Below the pieces are notes generated by a model that was not told the origin of the DNA, searched no databases, and worked only from the letters and a program-made list of their open reading frames with translations. Of a stretch of DNA of 44,298 nucleotides, positions 1 to 9,093 are shown piece by piece; position 1 is the first letter of the stretch; each line of letters opens with the position of its first letter. The stretch is from Melioribacter roseus (GTDB lineage: Bacteria; Bacteroidota; Ignavibacteria; Ignavibacteriales; Melioribacteraceae): positions 1 through 44,298 of the forward strand of contig DYHH01000032.1 in the NCBI GenBank assembly GCA_020724265.1, written 5' to 3'. The position numbers were made by a program, and so were the translations under genes.

Positions 1-143
1 ATTTATTAATTAAATATACTCTCCTATGGTCATTTGACCTAAACTATAAATAAAATTGAGTTATAAATATTTAGTAAATTCTGTAAGTAAAAAGCAGCTT
101 TATATTAATTCACTTAATAACCAAATAATAAATGGAGTCTCAA

Positions 144-848
144 ATGAAAAACTCTTTTAAACTTTTCTCTTTTGTTTTAGTAATGTCTTTGCTTTTTCTT
201 AGTTCCACGTTGAAAGCACAAACCGATATTTCATTCGGTGCAAACGTCGGATATGGCGGAATGAATATGTCGGATTTTAATGATGCAACTAAAAAAGTAT
301 ATGAAGAAATTCAAAATCAATTTTCGAATTATTCGGTATCTCACGAAGATGTAAGCGGTGGTGTTTATTTTGATGGGCATTTACTTTTCACATTCAACAA
401 ATCGATTACTACAGGTTTATCGGTTAATTATATATCAGGTAGCGGCGGATTGGAGGGAACAGCAGGAGGATCAGATTATACTGTGAAGATGGATGTTTCT
501 ACGATTGAAATTCTTGGTGTATTAGGAACTAAAATTCCGTTCGGTTCAAATACTGCAGTTGCTCTTAGAGGATATGCCGGAGTAGGGCTCCCTTCATTTG
601 ATCTTAATTTTGGCGGTAATAAAGGATCAGCTAGTGATGCATATTTTTCCGGTCGGTTACAAGGTGGAGTAGAATTTGATCTGAACTCTGTTATTCTCAA
701 TGCATTTGTTGGCTATCGCATTGCCAATGCCGGTGCACAGGAATTCGAAATCAATGGACAAAAAGGTAAATTTGAAGTAAATGGTGAAGAGAAAAAATTA
801 GATTTATCCGGGATTTTACTCGGCGTTGGAATTGATATAAAATTATAA
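144..848 (+). CDS. Outer-membrane beta-barrel protein (hypothetical)
   Basis: Secreted protein of about 234 residues. It begins with a signal peptide (hydrophobic stretch to about residue 26, ending LKAQ) and continues with alternating hydrophobic/polar, Gly-rich strands (for example VALRGYAGVGLP and ILLGVGIDIKL at the very C-terminus), as expected for a small outer-membrane beta-barrel of the OmpA/OprF or 'PorT' fold class. The longer ATG at 132 is in frame, but GGAG at 134-137 sits about 6 nt before the ATG at 144, and translation from 144 puts the signal peptide at the N-terminus, so I prefer 144. No partner gene is adjacent. Function unknown; the family is inferred from pattern only. Confidence 0.7.
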   Translation: MKNSFKLFSFVLVMSLLFLSSTLKAQTDISFGANVGYGGMNMSDFNDATKKVYEEIQNQFSNYSVSHEDVSGGVYFDGHLLFTFNKSITTGLSVNYISGSGGLEGTAGGSDYTVKMDVSTIEILGVLGTKIPFGSNTAVALRGYAGVGLPSFDLNFGGNKGSASDAYFSGRLQGGVEFDLNSVILNAFVGYRIANAGAQEFEINGQKGKFEVNGEEKKLDLSGILLGVGIDIKL

Positions 849-1014
849 GATAAATTTCCCGGTAATTATAGATGGATAAAAATACAGAAACCGGGTGCGA
901 AATTGATCATGGATATTATATTGCAGTAAGTATAAAGTGTTAGCCTTAATATGAATGTTGGATTTGACAGAAGTTAGCTGCAAGTAAGAAATGTTAAATT
1001 CTAAAATCAATTAT

Positions 1015-1557
1015 ATGAAAACAGAAAAAAAAATAATTGATATTAGTCCTATGGGACCTATCATGACGGTTATAAGAAACGCAACTGATACCAATGGGGA
1101 GTCATTAGATTTGGAATGGGAAGTTCCGCCATACCTTAATATGGAGTTAGACCCCTTTTTTCATAAACATCCAAACGCAATCGAAACTTACGAGATTCTT
1201 GAAGGCGAAATGGAGTTTTTTGTAAATGATAAATGGTATACCGCAATAAAAGGTGATAAACTATCTGTTCCTAAAGGAGTTACTCATATGTTTAGAAACC
1301 CGACAGATAAAACAGCGAAGGTGTACAACACCCACCAACCTGCACTAAGGATGGAAGAATTTTTTGCAGACGGAGAAAAATTTTTAAACAGAATAACAAA
1401 TAATGGAACAGAGGAATTTAAGCTTAATTTGAAGGCTAAATTGCACATGTCTGTTGTAGCGAATAAATACCGTAATGAAATTATAGCCGTTAAACCTCCT
1501 GATTTCGCCTTAAGATTTCTTGGGGTAATAGGAAAATTAATGGGAATAAAATATTAA
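1015..1557 (+). CDS. Cupin-domain protein
   Basis: About 180 residues. The centre holds a single cupin barrel: the first motif region reads FFHKHPNAIETYEILEGEMEF (paraphrased: His-x-His, then Glu, then the Gly of motif 1), and motif 2 is around PKGVTHMFRNPTD. The His and Glu residues would bind a metal ion in a typical cupin. The C-terminal third is a less conserved helical region. An upstream in-frame ATG at 991 would add MLNSKINY; the ATG at 1015 gives the more usual MKTEKK start, but neither has a strong ribosome binding site. The gene stands alone, and the sequence after it is an unusual hairpin-rich tract. Substrate unknown. Confidence 0.72.
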   Translation: MKTEKKIIDISPMGPIMTVIRNATDTNGESLDLEWEVPPYLNMELDPFFHKHPNAIETYEILEGEMEFFVNDKWYTAIKGDKLSVPKGVTHMFRNPTDKTAKVYNTHQPALRMEEFFADGEKFLNRITNNGTEEFKLNLKAKLHMSVVANKYRNEIIAVKPPDFALRFLGVIGKLMGIKY

Positions 1558-1603
1558 ATGGAAGAACTTTCATTATGCATTACCCTAATATGATACAAGC
1601 AGC

Positions 1604-1640
1604 TAGCAACACGAACCCGCATGCGGCGATTCGGTTGTTA
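1604..1640. repeat. Bulged hairpin, attC-like
   Basis: TAGCAAC (1604-1610) pairs with GTTGTTA (1634-1640, one G-U). After an unpaired A at 1611, CGAA (1612-1615) pairs with TTCG (1630-1633). The apex contains the perfect palindrome CCGCATGCGG (1617-1626). The right end continues into GTTAAAT (1637-1643), which fits the GTTRRRY core of integron attC sites, and the bulge resembles an extrahelical base. The matching left core is imperfect and the site is shorter than usual attC elements, so this is suggestive only. Confidence 0.4.
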
Positions 1641-1850
1641 AATCAAACTTTGTTATTGTATCGAAGTTTGTGCTTGGTTGATAGTAAATTGCTCCGAAGT
1701 CGTCAGCAGCGTGTCACTTCGAAGCGTTCAATTGAGGTTTGTCAGTCTTCTTTCGCTTCAACCGGTACAACGACTATAACTGAAAATTTATTATCGACTT
1801 CAACTTGTATCAGTATTTCTACCGGTTTTTGTTTTGTCTTTTGATTCTTT

Positions 1851-1872
1851 GGGGTGCTGCCAAAAGCACCCC
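1851..1872 (+). terminator. GC-rich hairpin, possible terminator
   Basis: GGGGTGCT (1851-1858) pairs perfectly with AGCACCCC (1865-1872) around a 6-nt loop. It is followed by pyrimidine-rich sequence (ATATCTTTCTTTATC) rather than a clean T run. It could end the cupin transcript or an untranslated RNA covering 1575-1850. Confidence 0.5.
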
Positions 1873-2123
1873 ATATCTTTCTTTATCATTGATATAATTC
1901 TATAAAAATGTTTCAAAATTAGTAGATATTTGATCGTTTTGTATGATTAGGTCTGAATTCAATTGTGTTAATTTCTAGTAATATATGAGGGCAATTATTC
2001 CTAAATCATGTTGCTAAAAATCTTGTTGCTATAATAACACCATTTGTCTATTATTATGCGTTTCATATTAAATCAGTTTTAAGTTTTGTTTCCTTTCAAA
2101 AAATTAATAGAGGAGAATCTTCA

Positions 2124-4382
2124 ATGGATTCAAAAAAAATGATTACCTATCTTTTTACTCTAATATTGGTGGTCTCTTTTAGCATCAATGCACAAAGCAT
2201 TACAGAAACAAAAAAGATATATGAAAATGCCGGAATTACAGGTGAAAAGCTGACTAAAGTTGATTTCACCATTCAGTATTTAGTTTATAACTCGCTTTCA
2301 AGTAACCAATCACAAATAAAAGAATCAAAACCATTTTCTGGAAATTCTGTGATAACAAGTGTAAATGGAAAACTCTTTGTTTCTGTATTTATTAAATCGA
2401 GTTATCCTCAACAAACAAAAGCACTCATTCAATCGGTTGGAGGTAGTGTAAGCAATATTATTCAAAATATTTTAATTGCTGATATACCAGTTGATGAATT
2501 GACGAATGTTGTTTTTAATGAAAATATACTTGAAGTAGAAACAGCTCGTTATTCAGAATCTTTCCTCGATGAAAGTCTAAAATACATTAACGTTGATAAA
2601 ATACATAACGGAGAAAACTTACCAAGAGCTTATAAAGGAAAAGATGTAGTTGTCGGTGTATTAGATAGCGGAGTTGATTGGACGCATCCGTCATTTAGTA
2701 ATGCAAACGGTAATCGAATTTTATATCTATGGGATATGTCCGATGATACAAATCCACCCGCAGAATTTAACTATGGTACAGAATACACAAAAGCCGATTT
2801 AGATCAGCAGAATTCAAATCAAATTGATGATGATGGTCATGGTACTCATGTTGCAAGTACAGCAGCCGGTAATGCCGGAGGTAGTGAATATCCTTTAGAT
2901 GGAGTTGCTCCCGAAGCTGACATTGTTTTCGTTAAAGGTTATAGAAACGGACCTGGTTTTGCTGATACCGATATTGTAAATGGTTGTGATTATATTTTCA
3001 AAAGAGCTGAACAATTAGGGAAGCCTGCTGTAATTAACTTAAGTCTCGGTGGACTGATTGGTAATACCGGTACAACTTTATATGAACAAGCATTGACAAA
3101 TTTAGTTGGACCCGGAAAATTGATTGTCGCTGCTGCTGGAAATGAAGGAGATAATTTCTATCATTTACAATATGAAATGAGCGGTAGTTCAATCGAAGAA
3201 GCATCCGAAACTTATTGGGAAGTAGAAAAAATTGAAAATGAACAAACATTTTTAGTTGGGTACCCGCAAAGTGATAATTATACTTTCGGTATAAAAATTT
3301 ATTCTGCAGATTTATCAACAGTTCTTTACACTTCACCGGCTGTGAGTTTTAATCAGATACAAATGAACGTTGATGTGGTCGTAAATAGCAACAGCATAGG
3401 AACTTTAAATATGAGTGGTCACCCGAATTTTGTTGATCCGTCTTTATCAGGGGAACCGTATTTATTTGGAATGCAGTTCATCTATGAATCGGATGCCGAT
3501 TTTAGTAATTATGTTTTCTCATTATATACATATGGTTCATCAACGCTAAACGCTTGGATAGTAAACGGAGAATTTACTTCTGATTCTGACCCGGGTAATA
3601 AAATATTCCCCGGAGATAATTTTATGACTGTCGGGTCACCTTCAACCGCATATAATGTTTTTAGTATTGGAGCTTTTACAACTAAGCTATCTTGGACGGA
3701 TATCAATGGAGCTCCATTCCAGGTTGATGGAACTATTACAGATCGAGCATATTTCTCAAGTATTGGTCCTACCAGAGATGGAAGAATTAAACCGGACTTT
3801 TCAGCCCCGGGACATTGGATTGCAGCGGGGAATTCAAAAGATGCCAATTATGATAATGAATTATTATTGAATAATATAACTGTCCATTTACAAGGTACAA
3901 GTATGGCGTCACCGCATTTTACCGGTGTAGTTGCATTATTGTTGGAACAAAATCCAAATCTTACTTACGAAGAAGTATTTACAATTCTTCAAAATTCGGC
4001 GGTTGTAGATGGAATAACCGGAGCCGTACCTAACAATGAATTTGGTTACGGAAGGATTGATGCTTATGCGGCATTACAATCAATAATTACTTCCGTTGAT
4101 GATGATAATTCAGTTCCGTTTGAATTCAGCTTATTACAAAATTATCCAAACCCCTTTAATCCAAGTACGGTCATTGAATATAGTATACCGATAAATGAGT
4201 TGGTTCAAATAAAAATTTATGATATGCTTGGAAAAGAGATAACGACCTTAGTTAATGAGCTAAAATCTCCTGGGACTTATAGAGCGGAATTTGATAGTAA
4301 GAATTTATCATCGGGTGTGTATTTTTACCGTATTACTGCCGGAAGTTTTCAAGATGTTCGTAAAATGATACTCCTCCGCTAA
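2124..4382 (+). CDS. Secreted S8 (subtilisin-like) serine protease with T9SS sorting domain
   Basis: A 752-residue exoprotease. It has a signal peptide to about residue 24 (SINAQ), then a propeptide-like region to about 165, then the S8 catalytic domain with all key residues visible: Asp181 in VLDSGVDW, His239 in DGHGTHVAS, oxyanion Asn340 in AAAGNEG and Ser593 in GTSMASPH. About 250 residues separate Asn340 and Ser593, so the catalytic domain carries a large beta-rich insertion there. The last ~80 residues (LLQNYPNPFNPST onward, ending KMILLR) form a type A sorting domain, implying export through the type IX system and release or attachment at the cell surface. AGGAGA 8 nt upstream supports the ATG at 2124. 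Likely role: extracellular protein degradation. Confidence 0.93.
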   Translation: MDSKKMITYLFTLILVVSFSINAQSITETKKIYENAGITGEKLTKVDFTIQYLVYNSLSSNQSQIKESKPFSGNSVITSVNGKLFVSVFIKSSYPQQTKALIQSVGGSVSNIIQNILIADIPVDELTNVVFNENILEVETARYSESFLDESLKYINVDKIHNGENLPRAYKGKDVVVGVLDSGVDWTHPSFSNANGNRILYLWDMSDDTNPPAEFNYGTEYTKADLDQQNSNQIDDDGHGTHVASTAAGNAGGSEYPLDGVAPEADIVFVKGYRNGPGFADTDIVNGCDYIFKRAEQLGKPAVINLSLGGLIGNTGTTLYEQALTNLVGPGKLIVAAAGNEGDNFYHLQYEMSGSSIEEASETYWEVEKIENEQTFLVGYPQSDNYTFGIKIYSADLSTVLYTSPAVSFNQIQMNVDVVVNSNSIGTLNMSGHPNFVDPSLSGEPYLFGMQFIYESDADFSNYVFSLYTYGSSTLNAWIVNGEFTSDSDPGNKIFPGDNFMTVGSPSTAYNVFSIGAFTTKLSWTDINGAPFQVDGTITDRAYFSSIGPTRDGRIKPDFSAPGHWIAAGNSKDANYDNELLLNNITVHLQGTSMASPHFTGVVALLLEQNPNLTYEEVFTILQNSAVVDGITGAVPNNEFGYGRIDAYAALQSIITSVDDDNSVPFEFSLLQNYPNPFNPSTVIEYSIPINELVQIKIYDMLGKEITTLVNELKSPGTYRAEFDSKNLSSGVYFYRITAGSFQDVRKMILLR

Positions 4383-4432
4383 GGATAAGCTGCGGTGGAA
4401 TAGTGTTCATATAATAATGAGAAGGAATAGGT

Positions 4433-4783
4433 ATGAAAACAAAGTTTTATTTAGTTATCCTAATTTCATTAATAATTTTTGGATGCACCTCAATGAACGA
4501 AGATTATCAAAGCAAATTTGATTCACATTTGAGAATGGAATTCAGTGACGAGAGTAAAATAGATTCCGATGAAATTATTAAGTTTTTTGGTAAGTGTAAT
4601 ACTGAAATTTCTACCGAGATGAGAAGTGAGCTCGAAGCGACCGGAGTCTCTATCGAATCGGTAATTAAAGATATATTCACTGCATCAGGTACAAGGCAAC
4701 AATTAATTGAATTAGCTAAACTCGAATCGGTAATTCGTTTGGAAAAATCTCAAATGAATTATCCGCTAAACAAGACAAATTAA
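4433..4783 (+). CDS. Small lipoprotein (hypothetical)
   Basis: A 116-residue protein with a lipoprotein signal: hydrophobic stretch LVILISLIIF followed by GC, with Cys18 as the lipidation site. The mature part is mostly polar and helical, with no motif I recognise. It starts 50 nt after the subtilisin stop with GAAGGA upstream, so it could be cotranscribed with the protease, perhaps as an accessory or inhibitor; that is inference only. Confidence 0.7.
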   Translation: MKTKFYLVILISLIIFGCTSMNEDYQSKFDSHLRMEFSDESKIDSDEIIKFFGKCNTEISTEMRSELEATGVSIESVIKDIFTASGTRQQLIELAKLESVIRLEKSQMNYPLNKTN

Positions 4784-4796
4784 AACAACAGAATTA

Positions 4797-4897
4797 TTGA
4801 GGGTGACCAAAAAGTAATTATTCAATAAAATTATTTGCGAACATTAGCGTAATTCGCGGCTAATATAAATAAAACATTACTTTTTGGTCACCCTCAA
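4797..4897. repeat. 101-bp element with perfect 22-bp inverted repeats (MITE-like)
   Basis: The left arm 4797-4818 (starts TTGAGGGTGACC) is the exact reverse complement of the right arm 4876-4897 (ends GGTCACCCTCAA). The 57-nt AT-rich spacer has smaller nested complements (GCGAA/TTCGC and ATTAGC/GCTAAT). There is no coding capacity. It lies between convergent genes (lipoprotein and msrA), so its transcript could also act as a terminator-like hairpin. No certain target-site duplication is visible and there is no second copy in the window. A miniature transposable element is the best guess. Confidence 0.6.
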
Positions 4898-4931
4898 TTT
4901 TATACCATTCAAATGCACAACATGGATGAAA

Positions 4932-5471
4932 TCAGCTTTTTAATTTATCCGAAAATACTTTCTCAAACTTTTCCAACTTCGGTGTAATTACAAAGCTGCA
5001 ATATGGCTGAGCCGGATTATTATTGTAATAATCTTGATGATACTTTTCAGCGGGATAAAATTTTTGAAAAGGACTAATCTCAGTTACAACCGGTTTATAA
5101 AAAATACCAGATTTATCCAATTCCGTTTTATATTTCTCTGCAAGTTCTTTTTGATTTTCATCATGATAAAAAATTACAGAACGGTATTGAGTTCCAAGGT
5201 CAGCTCCCTGTCGGTTTAAAGTTGTCGGGTCATGTGTTTTCCAAAACACTTCCAGCAATTCTTCAAAAGAAATTTCATCCTGATCAAATTGAATATGAAT
5301 CACTTCTGCATGACCGGTAGCACCTGAACAAACTTGATCATAAGTAGGATTCTCTCTTTTACCGCCGGAATAACCCGGTGTTACACTTAAAACTCCCTTT
5401 AATTTTTGGAAGATTGCTTCGGTACACCAAAAACAACCGGATCCGAATGTAGCTGTTTTGTATTCTTTCAT
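4932..5471 (-). CDS. msrA: Peptide methionine sulfoxide reductase MsrA
   Basis: Reduces methionine-S-sulfoxide in oxidised proteins, a cytoplasmic repair enzyme. The 179 residues match the single-domain MsrA length. The N-terminal catalytic motif GSGCFWC places the nucleophile at Cys13. The conserved blocks GYSGG, PTYDQV, TGHAEVIHIQFD and DPTTLNRQGADLGTQYRS follow in order. A candidate resolving cysteine is Cys158 in QPYCSFV near the C-terminus. No MsrB domain is fused. It is divergently oriented to the kinase gene at 5546 with 74 bp between them, and convergent with the lipoprotein at 4433. A purine-rich AGAGAAG lies upstream of the ATG. Confidence 0.96.
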   Translation of the reverse strand: MKEYKTATFGSGCFWCTEAIFQKLKGVLSVTPGYSGGKRENPTYDQVCSGATGHAEVIHIQFDQDEISFEELLEVFWKTHDPTTLNRQGADLGTQYRSVIFYHDENQKELAEKYKTELDKSGIFYKPVVTEISPFQKFYPAEKYHQDYYNNNPAQPYCSFVITPKLEKFEKVFSDKLKS

Positions 5472-5545
5472 AATTCTTCTCTGATTTTTTTATAAATTAA
5501 GTCCGCTAATTTACAAAAAAGAGATCTTAACCTGTTTCCAATTTT

Positions 5546-8500
5546 ATGGTAATCAATAAACACAAAATAGTCTTAATCGTAATTACACTATTACTCATCA
5601 CTTCTTGTTCGGATCAAAAAGATTTTAATGAAAAGATGCAAAGTGATGCAATATGGTATAAACAAGCGAACGTTGATCTTGGTTCAAAAATTATTATGAG
5701 GTCGGTCGATGAAGGGATTGCAATTTCCCGCGGTGCCGGTTATGATATTAAGGGAAATTTATATCAACTAAAACATGGTAAGTGGGAATCTGTTTTCAAA
5801 TTTGATTATTCAGATAATCCACAGATTGCGTACAACGAAGACAAGATTTGGTTTATACATCACGAAACACATCATAACTTTTGGCATCCCCGTTTTTATG
5901 AATATGACGGAAATGAAACTAAAGAAATAATTTTACCAAAGGTAATGTGGGACGAGACTGATTACTCAATGTGGAATGGAATTGAGATTCTTGATGACGG
6001 TACCGCATGGATGATCGGGCAACTTGGAAATATTTTATACTACGATGGAAAAGTTTGGAGTGAATTCGATAGTCCGTTAAAAAATGTTGAGAGAACATCA
6101 ATTTACTTCGGTGACTTAAACGATATAGAAATGATTTCAAAAGATTTAGGTTGGGCGGTAGGACGCGAAGGTGTAATAATAAAATTTGAAAATGGGAAAT
6201 GGAATAGAATTGCTTCACCGGTTGAAACTGATCTTCGAAAGATATCCATGATTGACTCAAGCAACGGTTGGATAGTCGGTGATAGAGGAACAATTCTAAA
6301 ATTTGAAAATGGTGAATGGCAGTATTTTGAAAATGATTATAGAGTTTCATTCAGTTCAGTGGTATCTGATGGAATTAATAAGGCATGGATTACAGGAACG
6401 CGTTCAACTTTATTGGAGTGGGACGGAAATACTTGGAAAGAAATTGAAAGCATAAAATCATTCAACGATATATTTGAAGATGTTGCTTTTGTTAAAGATG
6501 CAAACGACGAATATAAAATTTGGGTTATCGGGCATGCGGGAATATATACAACTTCACAGAATCTCGGCTTTTCGTTTACGGATATAACAACTGCAGCTTC
6601 AATTAGAAATGAGGGAAGGTCAGCAACTTACTTTGATGGTAATAATGATGGTTTGAATGACCTGGCAATTATATCAGACGGCGGACCAAATCTTATTTAT
6701 AAAAATCTTGGCAACAATGTTTTTTCGGAAATCTCTCGTGAACAAATTGGTATTACCAACGCAAGTTTGAACCAAACATTAATTCTTGGTGATTTGGATA
6801 AGGATGGCAAACTCGATCTCCTGGAAATTTTAGATGACCTAAACTACAACCTGGCATTCGGTAAAGGAGAATTTAATTTCTCCGATGATCTTGAAAGAAG
6901 CATGCTTGAACTTGAAATAATTGATGCAACATTAGCGCTAACCTCAGCTAAGTTTATTGACTTCAACAACGACGGCAATCTGGATATTTACATATCTAAT
7001 TTTAGTCGCGAAGATATGTTATTTAGAAACGACGGTTATGGAAATTTTACTAACATATATCACGAAACCGGGATTAATAAAAAATTGAATAGACAAGCTT
7101 ACGGGGTAATTATAAATGATTTTAACGACGATATGCTTGCAGATATTCTAATTGTTTATAGATTTGCCGAGAATAATAAGTTTCTCGAATTATATCTGAA
7201 TAAAGGTGATTTTACATTCGAAGAGAAAGAATCGGAAGTCTTTAAGTCAAATCAAAATTTAATTTCAATGTCTGCAATTTCAGCAGACTTTAATAATGAT
7301 GGAACGCAAGATATCTTTGTCTTTAACTACGGTAAAACTCCTATGCTGTTGTTAAATGACGGCAATGCAAATTTTACGAATGTTTCATCCGAAGCCGGAT
7401 TTACAGAAACAATTCAACACCCGGAACCAACCGGCGGAATACTTAACGCTGCTGATGTAAACAATGATGGTTATATAGATATTTTTATTAGCTCAAAACT
7501 ATATCTTAACTCTCACGGGTTAAAATTCACAGAAGTAAGCGAACAAGTCGGTTTATCATTTACCGGTAATCCATCATTCGGTGATATTGATAACGATGGT
7601 GATATGGACTTGTTCATCGGAATCAGCAAGAACTCAGCCCCCGCCGGTGAAACTGCAAAGTTATTTCGAAATAATTTATCCGAAGGAAATTCAATCAAGG
7701 TAAAGTTAAATACCGACAAGAGTAATAGGACGGCGATCGGTACAAAAGTTTCTCTGGTTGGAAAGAATGAGAATAGCGAAGAAGCATATCGTAATACAAA
7801 ATATTTTGGTTTCGGAGAATCTCCATTATCGCAGCAAAATATAAGCGAACTTCATTTTGGTTTAATTGATACATTGAATTATTTGATTGAGGTGGAATAT
7901 CCGTCCGGGATAAAAAAAGAAATAAATAATATTGAGCCGAATAAAACATATACTGTAACAGAATCATCATTCTTTAATCACTATATAACATTAACAAGAA
8001 ATTCAATTCAGAGAAGTGTCAACTTATTAGATTGGAAATTGTCTGCTGTAAAATTACTTATCTTGATTCTGGCATCGCTGTTTATATATCGGCAAACAAG
8101 AAAATGGAAATCTTATAGAATTATAAAGCGCTGGTACTTTAACCTGAGCATACTGATTTTCTTCTTGTTTTTAATTCACATAACACTTAAGACCAATTTT
8201 TATTTTGAATGGATACTGCCAATTATCTTACCGGCACTTTTTGTGTTAGTGTTTGTTTATTATACCAATAAATATATTGAAGAACGTGAAAGCAAGTATA
8301 TCTCGCATTTTAAATTACTTGAAATACTTGGTATTGGTGGAATGGGCAAAGTTTTCAAAGCGCTCGATACACAAAACAATAAACTTGTAGCTCTTAAAAT
8401 TATCAACCCGACTTTGTTAAAAGATGAGGAAAATAAAAGAAGATTAAACAGCGAAGGACGATTGCTATCGTCAATTGATCATAAAAATATTGTAAAGGTA

Positions 8501-9091
8501 TTCGAATTCGGAGAAACAGAAGAACACAGCTTTATCGCAATGGAATATTTATCCGGCGGTACTCTGGATGAATTTGTTGAGAATAACTTCCCGTTGGATA
8601 AAGAATTATTCAAGAATATTGCGATTGAAGTTTGTGACGGCTTAATTATCATTCATGAAAACAATGTACTGCATCGTGATTTGAAATCTCAAAACATAAT
8701 GTTTGATGAAAGCAATTGTATTAGAATTATGGATTTCGGATTATCGAAATCTCCACTCGTCTCGACCATGACCTCGCTTGGAACTGTTGTAGGAACATTA
8801 GGTTATGTTGCCCCTGAACAGATAACCAATATTCAAGTAGATCAACGAACGGATATATTTTCATTTGGTGTTATTCTCTACCAGATGCTTACGAAGAAAC
8901 TTCCGTTCACAGGCGAAAATGAAATGGCGTTGATACATTCAATATTTAACACAAATCCGCCGCGTCCATCTGAGCTAAATAACTCCGTTGAAAAAATTAT
9001 TGATAATATTGTGATGAAATGCATTGAGAAAGATATAGATAAAAGATATAATTCCGCTTCAAAAATTAAGGAAGATCTACTCAAAATATAA
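5546..9091 (+). CDS. Transmembrane Ser/Thr kinase with extracytoplasmic YCF48/VCBS/UnbV sensor region
   Basis: A 1181-residue mosaic receptor. The N-terminus is hydrophobic and ends ITSC (possible lipobox, Cys21). Residues ~35-340 hold YCF48/BNR-like propeller repeats (for example GWAVGREGVIIKFENGKW then GWIVGDRGTILKFENGEW). Residues ~360-700 hold seven FG-GAP/VCBS calcium-binding-type repeats (such as DFNNDGNLDIYI). Residues ~720-805 match an ASPIC/UnbV domain. Three membrane helices follow (~831-850, 863-882, 888-909), with the basic loop between the first two predicted cytoplasmic. This places the C-terminal Hanks-type kinase (~921-1181) in the cytoplasm. Kinase motifs are intact: glycine loop G929-x-G-G-M-G, Lys951, HRD with Asp1045, DFG with Asp1063, and APEQ. 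It lies 2 nt upstream of a sigma-54 activator, which is a likely signalling partner. Signal unknown. Confidence 0.92.
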   Translation: MVINKHKIVLIVITLLLITSCSDQKDFNEKMQSDAIWYKQANVDLGSKIIMRSVDEGIAISRGAGYDIKGNLYQLKHGKWESVFKFDYSDNPQIAYNEDKIWFIHHETHHNFWHPRFYEYDGNETKEIILPKVMWDETDYSMWNGIEILDDGTAWMIGQLGNILYYDGKVWSEFDSPLKNVERTSIYFGDLNDIEMISKDLGWAVGREGVIIKFENGKWNRIASPVETDLRKISMIDSSNGWIVGDRGTILKFENGEWQYFENDYRVSFSSVVSDGINKAWITGTRSTLLEWDGNTWKEIESIKSFNDIFEDVAFVKDANDEYKIWVIGHAGIYTTSQNLGFSFTDITTAASIRNEGRSATYFDGNNDGLNDLAIISDGGPNLIYKNLGNNVFSEISREQIGITNASLNQTLILGDLDKDGKLDLLEILDDLNYNLAFGKGEFNFSDDLERSMLELEIIDATLALTSAKFIDFNNDGNLDIYISNFSREDMLFRNDGYGNFTNIYHETGINKKLNRQAYGVIINDFNDDMLADILIVYRFAENNKFLELYLNKGDFTFEEKESEVFKSNQNLISMSAISADFNNDGTQDIFVFNYGKTPMLLLNDGNANFTNVSSEAGFTETIQHPEPTGGILNAADVNNDGYIDIFISSKLYLNSHGLKFTEVSEQVGLSFTGNPSFGDIDNDGDMDLFIGISKNSAPAGETAKLFRNNLSEGNSIKVKLNTDKSNRTAIGTKVSLVGKNENSEEAYRNTKYFGFGESPLSQQNISELHFGLIDTLNYLIEVEYPSGIKKEINNIEPNKTYTVTESSFFNHYITLTRNSIQRSVNLLDWKLSAVKLLILILASLFIYRQTRKWKSYRIIKRWYFNLSILIFFLFLIHITLKTNFYFEWILPIILPALFVLVFVYYTNKYIEERESKYISHFKLLEILGIGGMGKVFKALDTQNNKLVALKIINPTLLKDEENKRRLNSEGRLLSSIDHKNIVKVFEFGETEEHSFIAMEYLSGGTLDEFVENNFPLDKELFKNIAIEVCDGLIIIHENNVLHRDLKSQNIMFDESNCIRIMDFGLSKSPLVSTMTSLGTVVGTLGYVAPEQITNIQVDQRTDIFSFGVILYQMLTKKLPFTGENEMALIHSIFNTNPPRPSELNNSVEKIIDNIVMKCIEKDIDKRYNSASKIKEDLLKI

Positions 9092-9093
9092 TT

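Larger units (their letters stand above)
1558..2123. other. 566-bp stretch without a credible gene
   Basis: No convincing coding sequence lies between the cupin and subtilisin genes. An 89-codon open frame at 1575-1844 has a Ser/Thr/Leu-rich translation with no recognisable family and no ribosome binding site. The stretch does hold a bulged hairpin at 1604-1640 and a strong GC hairpin at 1851-1872, with a somewhat higher GC content between them than the flanks. Positions 1873-2105 are AT-rich and presumably hold the promoter of the subtilisin gene, whose ribosome binding site AGGAG is at about 2111-2116. Confidence 0.5.

Noticed and set aside
1575-1844. 89-codon open frame after the cupin
   Set aside because: Low-complexity translation, no ribosome binding site, overlaps strong hairpins; better explained as non-coding.
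4797-4897. Ordinary terminator for the lipoprotein gene
   Set aside because: The arms are 22 bp and 57 nt apart with no T run after the stem; a terminator function is possible but does not explain the size.
5919-6350. 143-codon minus-strand frame inside the kinase gene
   Set aside because: Shadow of the real coding frame, rich in His/Leu/Ser as expected from the reverse of AT-rich coding DNA.
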